Positions 54,889 to 64,000 of a stretch of 64,000 nucleotides of DNA are shown in pieces. Source of the stretch: Lactifluus volemus (taxonomy: Eukaryota > Basidiomycota > Agaricomycetes > Russulales > Russulaceae); contig WTXI01000086.1 in assembly GCA_022376515.1 (NCBI GenBank), positions 62,001 to 126,000 of the forward strand, written 5' to 3'. The first letter of the stretch is position 1. Every line of letters begins with the position of its first letter. The notes below the pieces were generated by a model. The model was not told the DNA's origin. It saw only the letters and a list, made by a program, of their open reading frames with translations, and did no database searches. A program made the translations under genes and the position numbers.

Positions 54889-55876
54889 TTAAGATTTGAT
54901 GTCACTGTCCCCTTTCACGGCAACGACGCGTAGTCTGACGTATTCGAGCTCCCACGATTTCCTATCCCTATCTTCTCGCCATGCACCACTCATCCGGCAA
55001 GTCTCGACGACCTCGTTCACAAAAGCTTGCTCCTCCTCATGTCCGATGCCTTCCAGAAACGGTCTGCCAAATAGACGAATCCATCCCCCAAGATCAGCGA
55101 CTGTGGTCGCCCGAGGGTGCAAAGAAACGGATAAGGGGCGAAAGTCCGCTAACTTCAATAACTCGGTATACTGGTCTGGCTCAGGGAAAAACCACGGATC
55201 CCTTGCTACTGGATCTATTCCTCTCTTGCGCAATGCGGCATGCAAGGCATCTCTGACACCTAGACAGTGGAACCTGTACTCAGCCTGCTTTGAGGTCACC
55301 CGAATCGAGAGATCCGCACCTGATATGTTACCGTGACCACCCATCTCAGCGACAAACAGGCCTCCCGGCTTCAAGATCGTGTGTGCATTCACCAATACCC
55401 CAACCGGATCTCTTTTACACCAATGTAGAGCGGCATTGCTGAATATCTTGTTGCACTTCCCCACAAAGTCAGGTGGGAGATTTTCGAGGAATGCTGGGTT
55501 CTGTATGTCACCTACGATGAGGTGCGCGTTCGGGAGCTTGGCTTTCTCGCGGGCCTTCGCGATCTACAGCAGCGTCAGCCTACTGGTATCAAGTCAGCAA
55601 CTAATGATATACCATGTCTTCGCTCATGTCAACACCCACGACAACCCCTTCACGTCCGACCAGCCTCGCTATTTCAGCTGTCACTTCTCCACTCCCGCAA
55701 CCCAGGTCGAGAATTCGCTCGCATGTTTGCGCATCAAGCAATTGAAGGATTGGCGCAATCGCCTCTGAAGAGTAAGCGAAAGACCCTACTTCACGATATA
55801 CCGTTGCCGACCACTGGCACCCTGATGTATCGAAGCCGCTAGCGGACAAGTCGCCAGATGCAGCTGTGTCGTTCAT
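54889..55876 (-). CDS. SAM-dependent class I methyltransferase
   Basis: Two exons, 55876-55613 and 55563-54889, around a 49-base intron (GTATAT...CTGTAG). About 312 residues. Motif I is RILDLGCGSGEVTAEIA (SAM-binding glycine loop), followed by VVVGVDMSEDM (acidic residue for the ribose), IVGDIQNPAFL (motif II), NAALHWCKRDP (motif III/IV region) and LKPGGLFVAEMGGHGN (motif V/VI). The N-x-A-L-H-W word is shared with trans-aconitate/malonyl-type and other small-molecule methyltransferases of the Methyltransf_11/25 group. The C-terminal half carries the substrate cap. Substrate unknown. ATG 55874-55876 opens on MNDTAASGD. Convergent with ureG; no functional link implied. Confidence 0.88.
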
Positions 55877-56142
55877 GTCGCCCAGCTAAAAGATCTCAGC
55901 GTGATGATATATTCTTGACTGGGCATCGTTGTTCGTATGACGGATCAGCTTCCGAAGCGCCTCAAGTTCGGCCGACCAACCGATGTTACATGGATGCACG
56001 GCCGAAAAACATGCGATGACTTGGAAGCATATCACAGCCAAAGTACTGATAACACAGATAACAATTACACTGCCTGATCCGGATGCATCTCTTCATGCTC
56101 TTCACGTGCTCTTCACGTGCTATCAGAATTCTCTGAGGCTCT

Positions 56143-57293
56143 CTAGGCCTCTTTATTCGATGGGTCGGAGATACCGCTGGCAGGGGTTGACTCGCTGGCT
56201 GAGCCGGTGGTGGGGGCTTGGCGAGAGGCCTTGTGCCCATCCGCAATACGACGAGCCTCATCGTGAATATCAAAGATTTGCTTGCTGGTGGTGGTATAAA
56301 AGTCTCGCACACGCTGGCCAAGCGGAGAAGTCAGAGCACGTTGATAATACTGTTTGAATGGGTGAAAGCATCAGCAAAGGACGTGGGACAGGCTGACAAT
56401 CAACATACATCCTCTGCGACCTTCGAATAGCCCTTCTGTTCGTCCACGGCCTTGGCGTGTTGAGTTGCGGTCTGAATAGTACTGGTCACCTTTCCAGAGA
56501 TCGTCTGATCAGGACCGAGGGCCTTGGCGCCCATGGAGGTGTCTAGAGACTGGAAGTAGTTGAGGAAGCGGTTCGAGATACCCTTTTCTGCTGTTGGATG
56601 TGATCCACGTTATTCAGAGCGGAGAAGAGGAAGCGAAATAAGATCGATCTCACAATCGAGCTGGATAGCACGACTCAAAATGGTATCCGAAAGCCTGTAT
56701 CCCTTGGCCAGGTATTCCGCAGCAACTATATATTCAGCCGTCACGGTGAGACTACAGAGATCTCAAATGAAGACACTTACTGCCGGCCCTCGGTTTGTCA
56801 CTCTGATCGAGAGGAGAACCTGGAACATGGTGTGTGTCTTCCTCATCTGGGTGTTCTGTGTCGGAGTGCACCCTCAACTCATTTCCATCAAGTGAGCCCC
56901 CATTGAGCTGAACAGACGCTTGAAAACCAAGTTGTGTTAAAGAGCGGGGACACCACGCGCACCATCACAGCCGTCTTTACTGCAGAAGGCTTCTCAAAGA
57001 ACACCTCAGCTGATTGCGTCGGGCCACTCTCATCGAAGTCGATGCTCGAGATCCTTTATTCTCGTCTGTCAGAACACGACAGAGAGAAAGAAATGGAGAA
57101 TCTCCATACTTTCCGCAAAAGCTGACAAGAAGTTACGATTAAAGGTGAGTGGCACATCGGAGCGAACAACGACATACGAGAAAAATTCAAAAAGTTGTTG
57201 CTTTGTTGTTGAGGGAGAAATATTCGAAACCTATCGGGGTGAGGATGCATCGAAATTACAATAAAAGAGGCCTACTTTGACGGAGTAAGTCAT
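56143..57293 (-). CDS. vip1: Vip1-like RRM protein
   Basis: Eight exons, 253 codons: 57293-57276, 57230-57178, 57121-57110, 57053-56963, 56907-56781, 56725-56654, 56590-56409, 56349-56143; the lengths sum to an exact frame. N-terminal RRM: SVKVSNISPSTTKQQLFEFF, then SFCGKISSIDFDE, FFEKPSAVKTAVMLNGGSLD. The acidic linker EHPDEEDTHH is followed by SDKPRAGIAAEYLAKGYRLSD, QKGYSKVAEDYYQRAL, GQRVRDFYTTTSKQIFDIHD. This order (RRM, DKPRAGI-hinge, long helical tail) is that of fungal Vip1 proteins related to S. pombe vip1, of poorly known role. Exon 3 has only 12 bases and is needed to give F-S-F-C-G-K. The ATG follows directly downstream of two CRE-type sites in its upstream region. Confidence 0.85.
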
Positions 57294-57690
57294 CCTGACG
57301 GAGGGGAGAGAAATTAAGGGGTCAAAGGGGCAGATTTCAAGTGGATCGCAGTGCTCAATCAAATCCATCGACGGTTTCCACTGACGTCATTCACGTGTTA
57401 CGGAGAAATTCCAAGTATCCCGTTCTTTCATACAAGTATCGTCCAGTCTCGATTAGTCCCCAATAGTCGGCCCCAGGCCAGGGCCATTTCAAGTATCGGA
57501 TCGGATCGCAGTGATCAATCAAATCCATCGACGGTTTCCACTGACGTCATTCTGGTCAAGCTGATAGAAATTCCAAGCATCACGTTCTTTCGTACATGGA
57601 ACAAGTATCATACAGTCTCAATTAGCTTCCAATCATCACTGGCACCAGATTCACTGATCGAACTAGTATGCTGCCGTAAGCCTACCTTAC
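57294..57690. promoter_or_regulatory. Vip1 upstream region with a 150-bp tandem duplication and two CREs
   Basis: The stretch from about 57347 is repeated from about 57504 (GATCAATCAAATCCATCGAC in both, then CGGTTTCCACTGACGTCATTC). TGACGTCA, the full CRE/ATF palindrome, lies at 57382-57389 and 57542-57549. CACGTG is at 57392-57397 in the first unit only. The spacer also holds the 3' end of the oxygenase gene. Confidence 0.65.
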
Positions 57691-57699
57691 CCATACAAC

Positions 57700-60600
57700 C
57701 GATTTGAAGACACAAACTTACCTGAACGACGAGCGACACAGGGAATGGTGTGAGGATTCCATCTACGCGGGAGTAGTACTGTCCAGGTACAGTAGATATG
57801 TTCTGAGTGATTTCACCCAGGCCGGATTGACGGCTCAGGTTCTTCAGCTTGAAGATCTGCCCGAGTATGAGGGGTGCGACCTAGTCAAATTGTCAGGCCT
57901 CGCATCCCTGACAACTAAATCGAATTTCTCGACTATACCTGTTCAAACAACTTGGGAGACAAGAGGCTGCAAAAATGTCATGAATGGGACTAATGAAGAG
58001 ACAACATAAATGGACTTTACCCTTTGGGATCCAAGCCGAGGACACAATCAACGCGCGCTGAGGACTGCCTATAGTTAGGCGTGTCAGGATTTTCGAATGT
58101 GGAACCCTGAATAAGTGGTTATTATGGTTTTCCGGAAGCACTGTCCAAGATGACCCACATCGTGAGTGGCATCGAGAACGCTAGCTAATACGACTTGGCG
58201 TTCAGCGACCTTAACACTCCCAACACTCGTGGCAGATCGAGCAGTCAACCGTAAGCTAGACAACTGCACATCTTTTAGTCAGCATCATTTTTTTCTTATT
58301 TTCTCTGGCACTCACGGGAGGATTCAGACCTGTATCCGCTAGTCAGTTCTCATCCCCATGAATGAACTGATCAAATCTCACGAATAGCTTCAAAAATGAA
58401 GGGCATAACCTGAGCATTCTTACGGCCGTCAACCAGACGGATAATTTCTGCCCGCTCCGCCGCTTTGCTCTTATCGAGGTAAAAGTTGACGACATGGGCG
58501 AGGATCTGTGAGAAGAGCGCGGCCGTAGGTACAACTGCTGCGAAGATGCTGCAAGCAAGACCATCCAAAGCGCTGGTACCCGAATGTGAACCGGTAGCCT
58601 CCACTAACTGCCTCAGAAAACCGTCACTGAAATCATTTCTTCCCGATACCCAATGAACCACCGAAGCAGTGAGGCCCTCGACGTTTGTCTGCACATACAG
58701 TTATAGGCTGGATGTAGCGCGCAAGTACCGACGACGTACCAAGCCCCGTGTCTGTCTCGCAAGGTGGCCCTTGAGGTACCTCACAGTCTCACGGGTGGCA
58801 GTTTGTGACTGATCCCGCAAAAACCACTCATTCTCTCGTTCAGTGTCGTGGTAGACGTAGCTGTAGAACAGGAGTAAGCGAAACTTGTACCAAAGTCAGA
58901 TTCGGGATGCCCACTTTGCAATATTAGCAAACCAGCTATGGAGTTCTTGATCCCTGTATGCGCCATGAGGATTTTGCTCAGTCTTCAGAGGTAACCCAAC
59001 CTATGTTAGGACGAGATGAGTCCGAAGGCGCTCAATGCGACACGAGCCAAACTTACGATGTTGTTTGACAGCCAGTACACAGGAATGAGGTTGATAACAT
59101 CTCGCACAACATCAAGATACATAGTCTGAGGGCCGACATTGAGCTTCTTGGATTTGATAAGTCCCTCTGTGATTTGGGAGATCGCTCGAGTTGCCTCCTC
59201 CAACTGCTTGTCGCTGGTAAGGACCTGCTCAATCTTTAAAGAAGAGCGAGTTAGGCAGGACGACGGCACACGGAGTATGGACGCACGGGAGGGATGTTAA
59301 GGCGAACACCCCCACACAAGTAGTTGAGCCGTTGTTCAGCCCCAGAGTTGAAGATTGTGGACTCTGCAAACACTTGTTGTACCTCCGAATACCTCTTGAG
59401 AACAACGGTGGGGCCATTCGGTACGAGTGGGCGGTCCCACTTGTACTTGGCCACAAGGTCACCAGAGATCTCCCTTGCAAAGTTCTTCATCATCCTTGGC
59501 ACCAAGAATGGGAAGTGGGCGTATGTAGACGTGACAGGGTAGAAACTTGGCAGGTGACGGAACAACAATTTCGTCAACATACCACCGTACGATCCGTCCG
59601 ACGTGTTGGCCTGACAATCGTTGTAGCCCCAAGTGGTGAGATTGAATGCTGTTGAGATGTGTTAGGGAGTTTCGACATACGGGAAGAAAGTCACATACGT
59701 GTATGGTCTGTTGTCATGAAACGATCTCCGCGAGTCAGGGCGACGGCATCGGAGAGAATGGCACGCGAAATAGTGAAACCTGGGCACAGTCCGGCACCAG
59801 GCATGGGCTCTTTGGCCTGCTCTGCCTGCAGGCCGACGTATAGTTCCAAATTGTCGATGTCATGATAAAGAGCCTCAGCAGCAGCCTCCGAAAAGGGTCA
59901 AAATGAGAACAAAAGCGAGAAAACAAAGGGTGAACTCACAGCGACGTCGGAATTTCTGTTCCATTCTAAAAACGTCTTGTACGCTAATAATGATCATTAG
60001 CTTTTTCTAGGGTCAACGCAATGAGACTCAAACAGCTTACGCTGCAATCCCATAAACTTGCGGAACTCGTTCAACTAGAACAGCAGAATAAGGATCAAGT
60101 GAAACGTATCTAAAGCATTCTCACCGTGCAAGCACCCCATGCCCGACCTTGTTCGATACCCAAAAGCTCCATCACCCGCAAGACCTCGGGTGTCCCGCAG
60201 GCCTTGAAAGCGCTCGCAGGCGCCTCAGTCGCATTCTGAAGAATGCGCGCAATGTCTGCATCGTTGAAGCGCCCGGATTCATCTCGCTTGATGCTGTGAA
60301 GCCGAGCGTAAGTATATCCCTTTTCGTGTCTCTGGATGATATTACAGACCCGCCAAACTCCCACCGCTTGACATCCGGACCAGGATGCAAGGACCGTGCC
60401 GCGTTCTTCAAGAAATCAGCTACGGAGATCTGCCAAGCTGTAAGACACGGGCGTGCATTATGACTCTAAAGGGCATCTCACCGTCTTCATATCAAAGCCT
60501 GGGAGAAGTTTCGTAAAAAGTTCCTCAGTCGACTTCCTATCCGGCTCGGACGATGTTGCGTGCCAGCGATAAAGTAAGTTGAATTCGATGGACACAACAT

Positions 60601-62028
60601 TGCCCTCGCCGCGGGGGGAAACGTCGTGATTGGATTCACGCATATCCTGTGGCTCGACTATGAGCGGAAGACGTTGTCAAGTCCTCTCCAGACACACCAT
60701 CAAGGGGTCGAGACGCCACTCGGACCCATCGCGCACGAGACCGAGGATAGCGCCAACATAATCGCGCAAGATCATTTGCATAAAGTAGTTTGTGTTCACC
60801 AGGCGGGCACGTTGAAATATTTCCTCATCTTGACGGTCTCGGGCGCCCTTATTGCTGGGTGGTGGCCAGTGGAAGGTCCCACGTTCGTTTATAGAGAGAA
60901 TCTTCTGTGCCACATACTTTTTCGAGAAACGATGAGGAAAGGAGGCAAGGAAGCAAATGGGAGTGCTCACGTTGTGGTTGCGGCTAAAAAGGACCAGAAG
61001 CGCACATACAGCGGGTGGCATGTAGATCAAACGAGAGTCGGCAAAAACGTCATTGTGTATTTGCCCAGTGCCATCAAACTTGCGTACGCTGTTGACTGTC
61101 TCTTGGGAATTGCCATATAGCGGGCCAAGGTCCAGATAACTGCTCGATCTATTTCTCACCCAGATTTGTGGGTCCGTGTTGAAGATGTTGTGAATGATAA
61201 TGTTCGCAAAAGCGAAGAACAAAGACGAGATTCCACCAGGGTGAGGCTCAAACTTGTCCCGCTTGAGCAGTTTATCAAAAAGGAGTTCTGGAGGTGGCAA
61301 CGCAGCAGGCGACAGGCGGCGCAGGGATGGAACAGAACGAGCATAGGGTGAACCCGCCATTCCCAAGTTAGGTATGAGAGGATTATTGTTCGAACCATCA
61401 GCAGCGCGGTATGCATAATCGACCCAGTTTGCCCAAAAATCAGTGGTAGTAACCGATGATTGGTATGGGGCAGGAAGGGCAAGATATCCACTAGGAGGGT
61501 GCGGTAGGTCCTTGTACACTAAACGAAACCGTAGTGAATAAGAACCCATTTGCGAAAATGAACGGGCTCACATATGCTGATAACGGTCTGCTGCAACCCC
61601 CTAGCAAACTCTGAATCCTTTGGCAACCTAGCCATCAAGGTGAGGAGTTTCTCGAGCTATGAGATGGTGAGGGTGTCACGGAAAGAAACTCTTGTCAATA
61701 TATAGAAAGCATACGAAGAAGAGGCGATCATCTATGCCACCACCATTAATGATGCTGATCGCAGCGTTGACGTACGCAGGCTATTGTCGAGAAAGTATGA
61801 GCTGTACGCAATGTCAAAGAAGCAAGGTAAGCAAGCACTAACGAGATCAGAGAGCGAAAAGGGTGGGCCTTTATCGATGACATTCTTGATGTCATCAATG
61901 GACCGGGTCAACAAGGATGGGACTGGATGTGCGCCGTGGGTATCCAGTGGGGCTTCAGAGGCAGATACATATTCTGCAGCTGAATGCAACCTATTGAGGA
62001 CCGAATCGACACCTCCGCGTATATCCAT
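57700..62028 (-). CDS. Linoleate diol synthase / psi-factor (Ppo-type) fatty-acid dioxygenase
   Basis: Many-exon gene; ATG 62028 opens MDIRGGVDSVLNRLHSAAE. The N-terminal heme peroxidase domain spans roughly 61720-60400: LEKLLTLMARLPKDSEFARG, FWANWVDYAYRAADGSNNN, distal histidine in ANIIIHNIFNTD (His codon 61192-61190), YLDLGPLYGN, CALLVLFSRNHN, and FNLLYRWH (60580-60560) with the catalytic Tyr and proximal His of the cyclooxygenase-like family. Helical parts follow to about 59650 (LYHDIDNLELYVGLQAEQ, GLCPGFTISRAILSDA). The C-terminal P450-like domain runs about 59600-57710: FPFLVPRMMKNFA, VLKRYSEVQQVF, CSIFAAVVPTAALFSQILAH, FENPDTPNYRQS followed by a Cys in RVDCVLG, LKNLSRQSGLGEITQN. These enzymes convert linoleic acid to 8- or 10-hydroperoxides and often diols that act as developmental oxylipins. 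Exon edges were not all resolved and the 3' end is approximate. Confidence 0.85.
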
Positions 62029-62951
62029 AGATGCACTAGGAGAAGGTATAGGGGGATGAAGTATAGACCCTGATTGTATGTCATTTTCAAGATATTTATA
62101 CGAGGAAACGTAAAGACAATGTCTGGTGATCCAAACAACCCGGGTGCCTCGCCTCGGCCACATACCCGGATCGCTCCGTGAGTGATTGATCCGGTCCGCC
62201 TGATCCCCGACCCCAGGGCGGCCACCAGTCTTTCACAAACCCGCCCATCATCGTAGTTCAAGTTCTGTTTTGACTGCCAGTGATACTGCCAGTGAAACAA
62301 AACATAGTACGCATGGACCGCAAGATTACAGCCAGAATCTGAAATACATTGTCCTAGGCGCTACGCCCGCGCCTTTCTGGAATGATGGGATCTTACCCCA
62401 TTTGTAATCCATCACCGTAATGAAGGGGCAGATCACCGGCATCAGCTAATTCATTGTTTCGCCTAATGTGCTTACAAGCCCGGCCGTGGGCGCGACCAAT
62501 TCTCTCGTAAAGATAGGAAGACGGCGTACAGCTTGGTTGCAAGGCCTGCCGCACAGCTGGCGCCGACAGAGGAGTAGCGCCATCCCACATGCAGAGTTCC
62601 AATCTCAATCTTAAAATCACGGTACTTTAAAAGTTGGATAATAATATATGAATAAAGCAACAACGTTGTGGACAAGAGAGCGCACGCGTCCGGCGGTACA
62701 ACGGAACTCTAAACGACAACTGCTCGAATCCCGTTAGCGAAATGAAGAGATGGAAAGAACCAAGTGAATAAATATACAGTATGGAGGTAAACAGCGTCAC
62801 AAGATGCGACAACAGTGGAGAATTAATGGCTCAGACTGGGTATCTTTTTTTGTGCAAAAAACGATGTAAAGGTTTCCCTGATCGTCTATTTGTCATTCGC
62901 ACCTAGAAGCTCGCGACCCAACCCGTAAATCACATTCCCATCCCTACCAGC
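62029..62951. promoter_or_regulatory. Upstream region of the dioxygenase gene
   Basis: A TATA-like GTATAAATATC in gene sense lies at 62102-62092, about 65-75 bases before the ATG. The remaining 800 bases hold no gene, repeat or RNA gene I can support. Confidence 0.5.
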
Positions 62952-64000
62952 TCACCAATTGAGACTGCTCTGTGTCAGAATCGGCGCCGAGATAGCCCCA
63001 GGCACCACTGGGACTCTGCGCTCGCGCATGTTCTCGGGGCTGGTGCGATAACTGTACTCCGTCTGGTAACCCGGTTGAACTGTCTGCGCCTGCGCCACCT
63101 GCCCGCCGGAGGCTGTGTCCACGCAAACTATCCTCCGCAAATAGAAACTCCGCCTACGTTGCCCACCCACACTGTCCTGGTCAAAGTCACGGCCAGTGCG
63201 GTCTGGATATGGATCGTTCGGAATGTTGGGATCGAGTAACCTTCGGTGACGCAACTCACGGCTGTGCTTGACACTACGGAAGACGAGAACACCGAGTACG
63301 ATTAATGCGAGGCCACCAAGTGTGCTGACAACACCGATGATCGCATCCGTTCTGAGTTGTTCTTTCTGAGGCCAGCCACGTTCGAGGTCCCAGGTATTGC
63401 GTTGGGATCAACCGGAGTGATGGCATGGATCGATCGAAGGTAGCTGCGAGATCGGAATAGGGCGATGGAGACGTGTGAACAAAGGCGAATTTGCTGCCCT
63501 GAGCTGAGTTGTAGAGCGTCACCTGTTAGCCGGCATAAACAGAATGATCGATGTGAGCAGCTTGTCAGAATCCTGGGGACCCGTGTAGGAGGGGGTATAT
63601 ATACTTGTAGCGCGAGATAGGATCTGATCCACCTGAAGATCAAGCGCTGTCGCCAAGCTACCGGACACCAGAGAAATATTTGACCCTGAGATTCGGAATT
63701 TTTCGCGACAAAGCCCAGGAAAGTTTCGGTAAATAAAAGGCTTATCAGGGAGAACCCACTCAGTTGAGTAGTATCGAGATTAACTGGAGGATATATGCGT
63801 GCAGGAAGGTCCGACGGAAGAGGAGCCATCGATACTGGCCTGTAGGGGAAACGGAGGCCGCAGGGAGGGACAACGTCGTTAGAGGAGCGTCTGGGTTATT
63901 GAGTGTGAGTGGGACTGAAGAGCTCTGGACAGGCAGGGCCAACAGGGTAGTCTGCGTAACGTAAGAGTATTGGGTCTGCTGGGGCGGCGTGAGGGAATAA
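62952..64000 (-). CDS. Single-pass membrane protein, 3' part of gene
   Basis: Begins beyond the window. The extracellular part is Ser/Thr/Pro-rich (QQTQYSYVTQTTLLALPVQS, SLPAASVSPTASIDGSSS), as in fungal wall sensors and SKG6-like proteins. A transmembrane helix follows (DAIIGVVSTLGGLALIVLGV, then LVFRSVKHSRELRHRR; codons about 63345-63250), giving a stop-transfer cluster of basic residues. The cytosolic tail ends TRSRDFDQD-type acidic then PVVPGAISAPILTQSSLNW, stop 62954-62952. Introns are evident because the frame changes several times between 63860 and 63350; likely ones begin near GTACGG/GTGGAT-type sites but I did not fix them. No enzymatic motif. A role in wall or surface sensing is only suggested by architecture. 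Confidence 0.6.

Noticed and set aside
62655..62740. tRNA-like word CTCGAATCCCGTTAGCG
   Set aside because: Resembles a T-arm, but no matching acceptor stem or anticodon arm could be formed on either strand.

Overview
The window looks like nuclear DNA of a filamentous basidiomycete, most likely a repeat-rich Rhizoctonia/Ceratobasidium-type fungus. This is inferred from small GT-AG introns of about 45-65 bases, the mix of Tf1-like chromoviruses, copia, Tad-like LINE, hAT, pogo and Tc1/mariner elements, and the host gene types; no ribosomal or mitochondrial marker is present to fix the species. There are two sharply different halves. Bases 1 to about 53,530 are a nest of transposable elements with no intact host gene. 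Bases 53,700 to 64,000 are a normal gene-dense stretch with five host genes and no visible transposon. LAYOUT OF THE REPEAT HALF. 1-9,400: hAT remnant, inverted copia fragment, CpG-decayed gypsy pol, a copia element (gag-protease-integrase) cut by a pogo-like element, a solo copia LTR and a LINE 3' end. 9,400-17,540: unassigned sequence, nested MITEs, a hairpin hAT MITE, a 79-bp minisatellite, the 3' part of a second gypsy chromovirus (family B) and its LTR, into which a family-A LTR has jumped. 17,688-33,550: a region holding fragments of host genes (adenylate kinase, PRP22-type helicase, a DUF1365 protein), a Tc1/mariner transposase, an unknown SAM-like gene, an ORF1-only retroposon and several LTRs. 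33,550-42,180: second hAT remnant, two copies of a further LTR family (F), and a four-level nest of insertions. 42,184-50,693: one complete family-A Tf1-like gypsy element with both LTRs and a 5-bp target duplication. 50,838-53,279: a TIR transposon carrying captured pieces of a dolichol kinase and an APH-like kinase gene. HOST HALF. ureG (urease accessory GTPase, six exons), a class I methyltransferase, a Vip1-like RRM gene with a 12-base exon, a linoleate diol synthase/Ppo-type fatty-acid dioxygenase with a fused P450-like domain, and the 3' part of a single-pass membrane protein gene; all but ureG are on the minus strand. MAIN OBSERVATIONS. Two chimeric 172-bp MITEs at 21,725 and 33,015 mark the ends of an 11-kb inversion. 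Undoing it on paper re-joins a retroposon together with its 10-bp target duplication, brings the two 235-bp ends of a Tc1/mariner-like element face to face on one TA target, and re-joins an interrupted gene. The MITEs share termini (CATCAG), 2-3 bp target duplications and CTTAA-type subterminal repeats with two long elements, one of which has captured host exons with an intron retained. The family-A LTR carries eight TGA(C/G)TCA sites at strictly alternating 14/12-base spacing and an 11-nt Tf1-style self-priming site. Coordinates of insertions and target duplications were read directly; family assignments rest on motif recognition without database searches.
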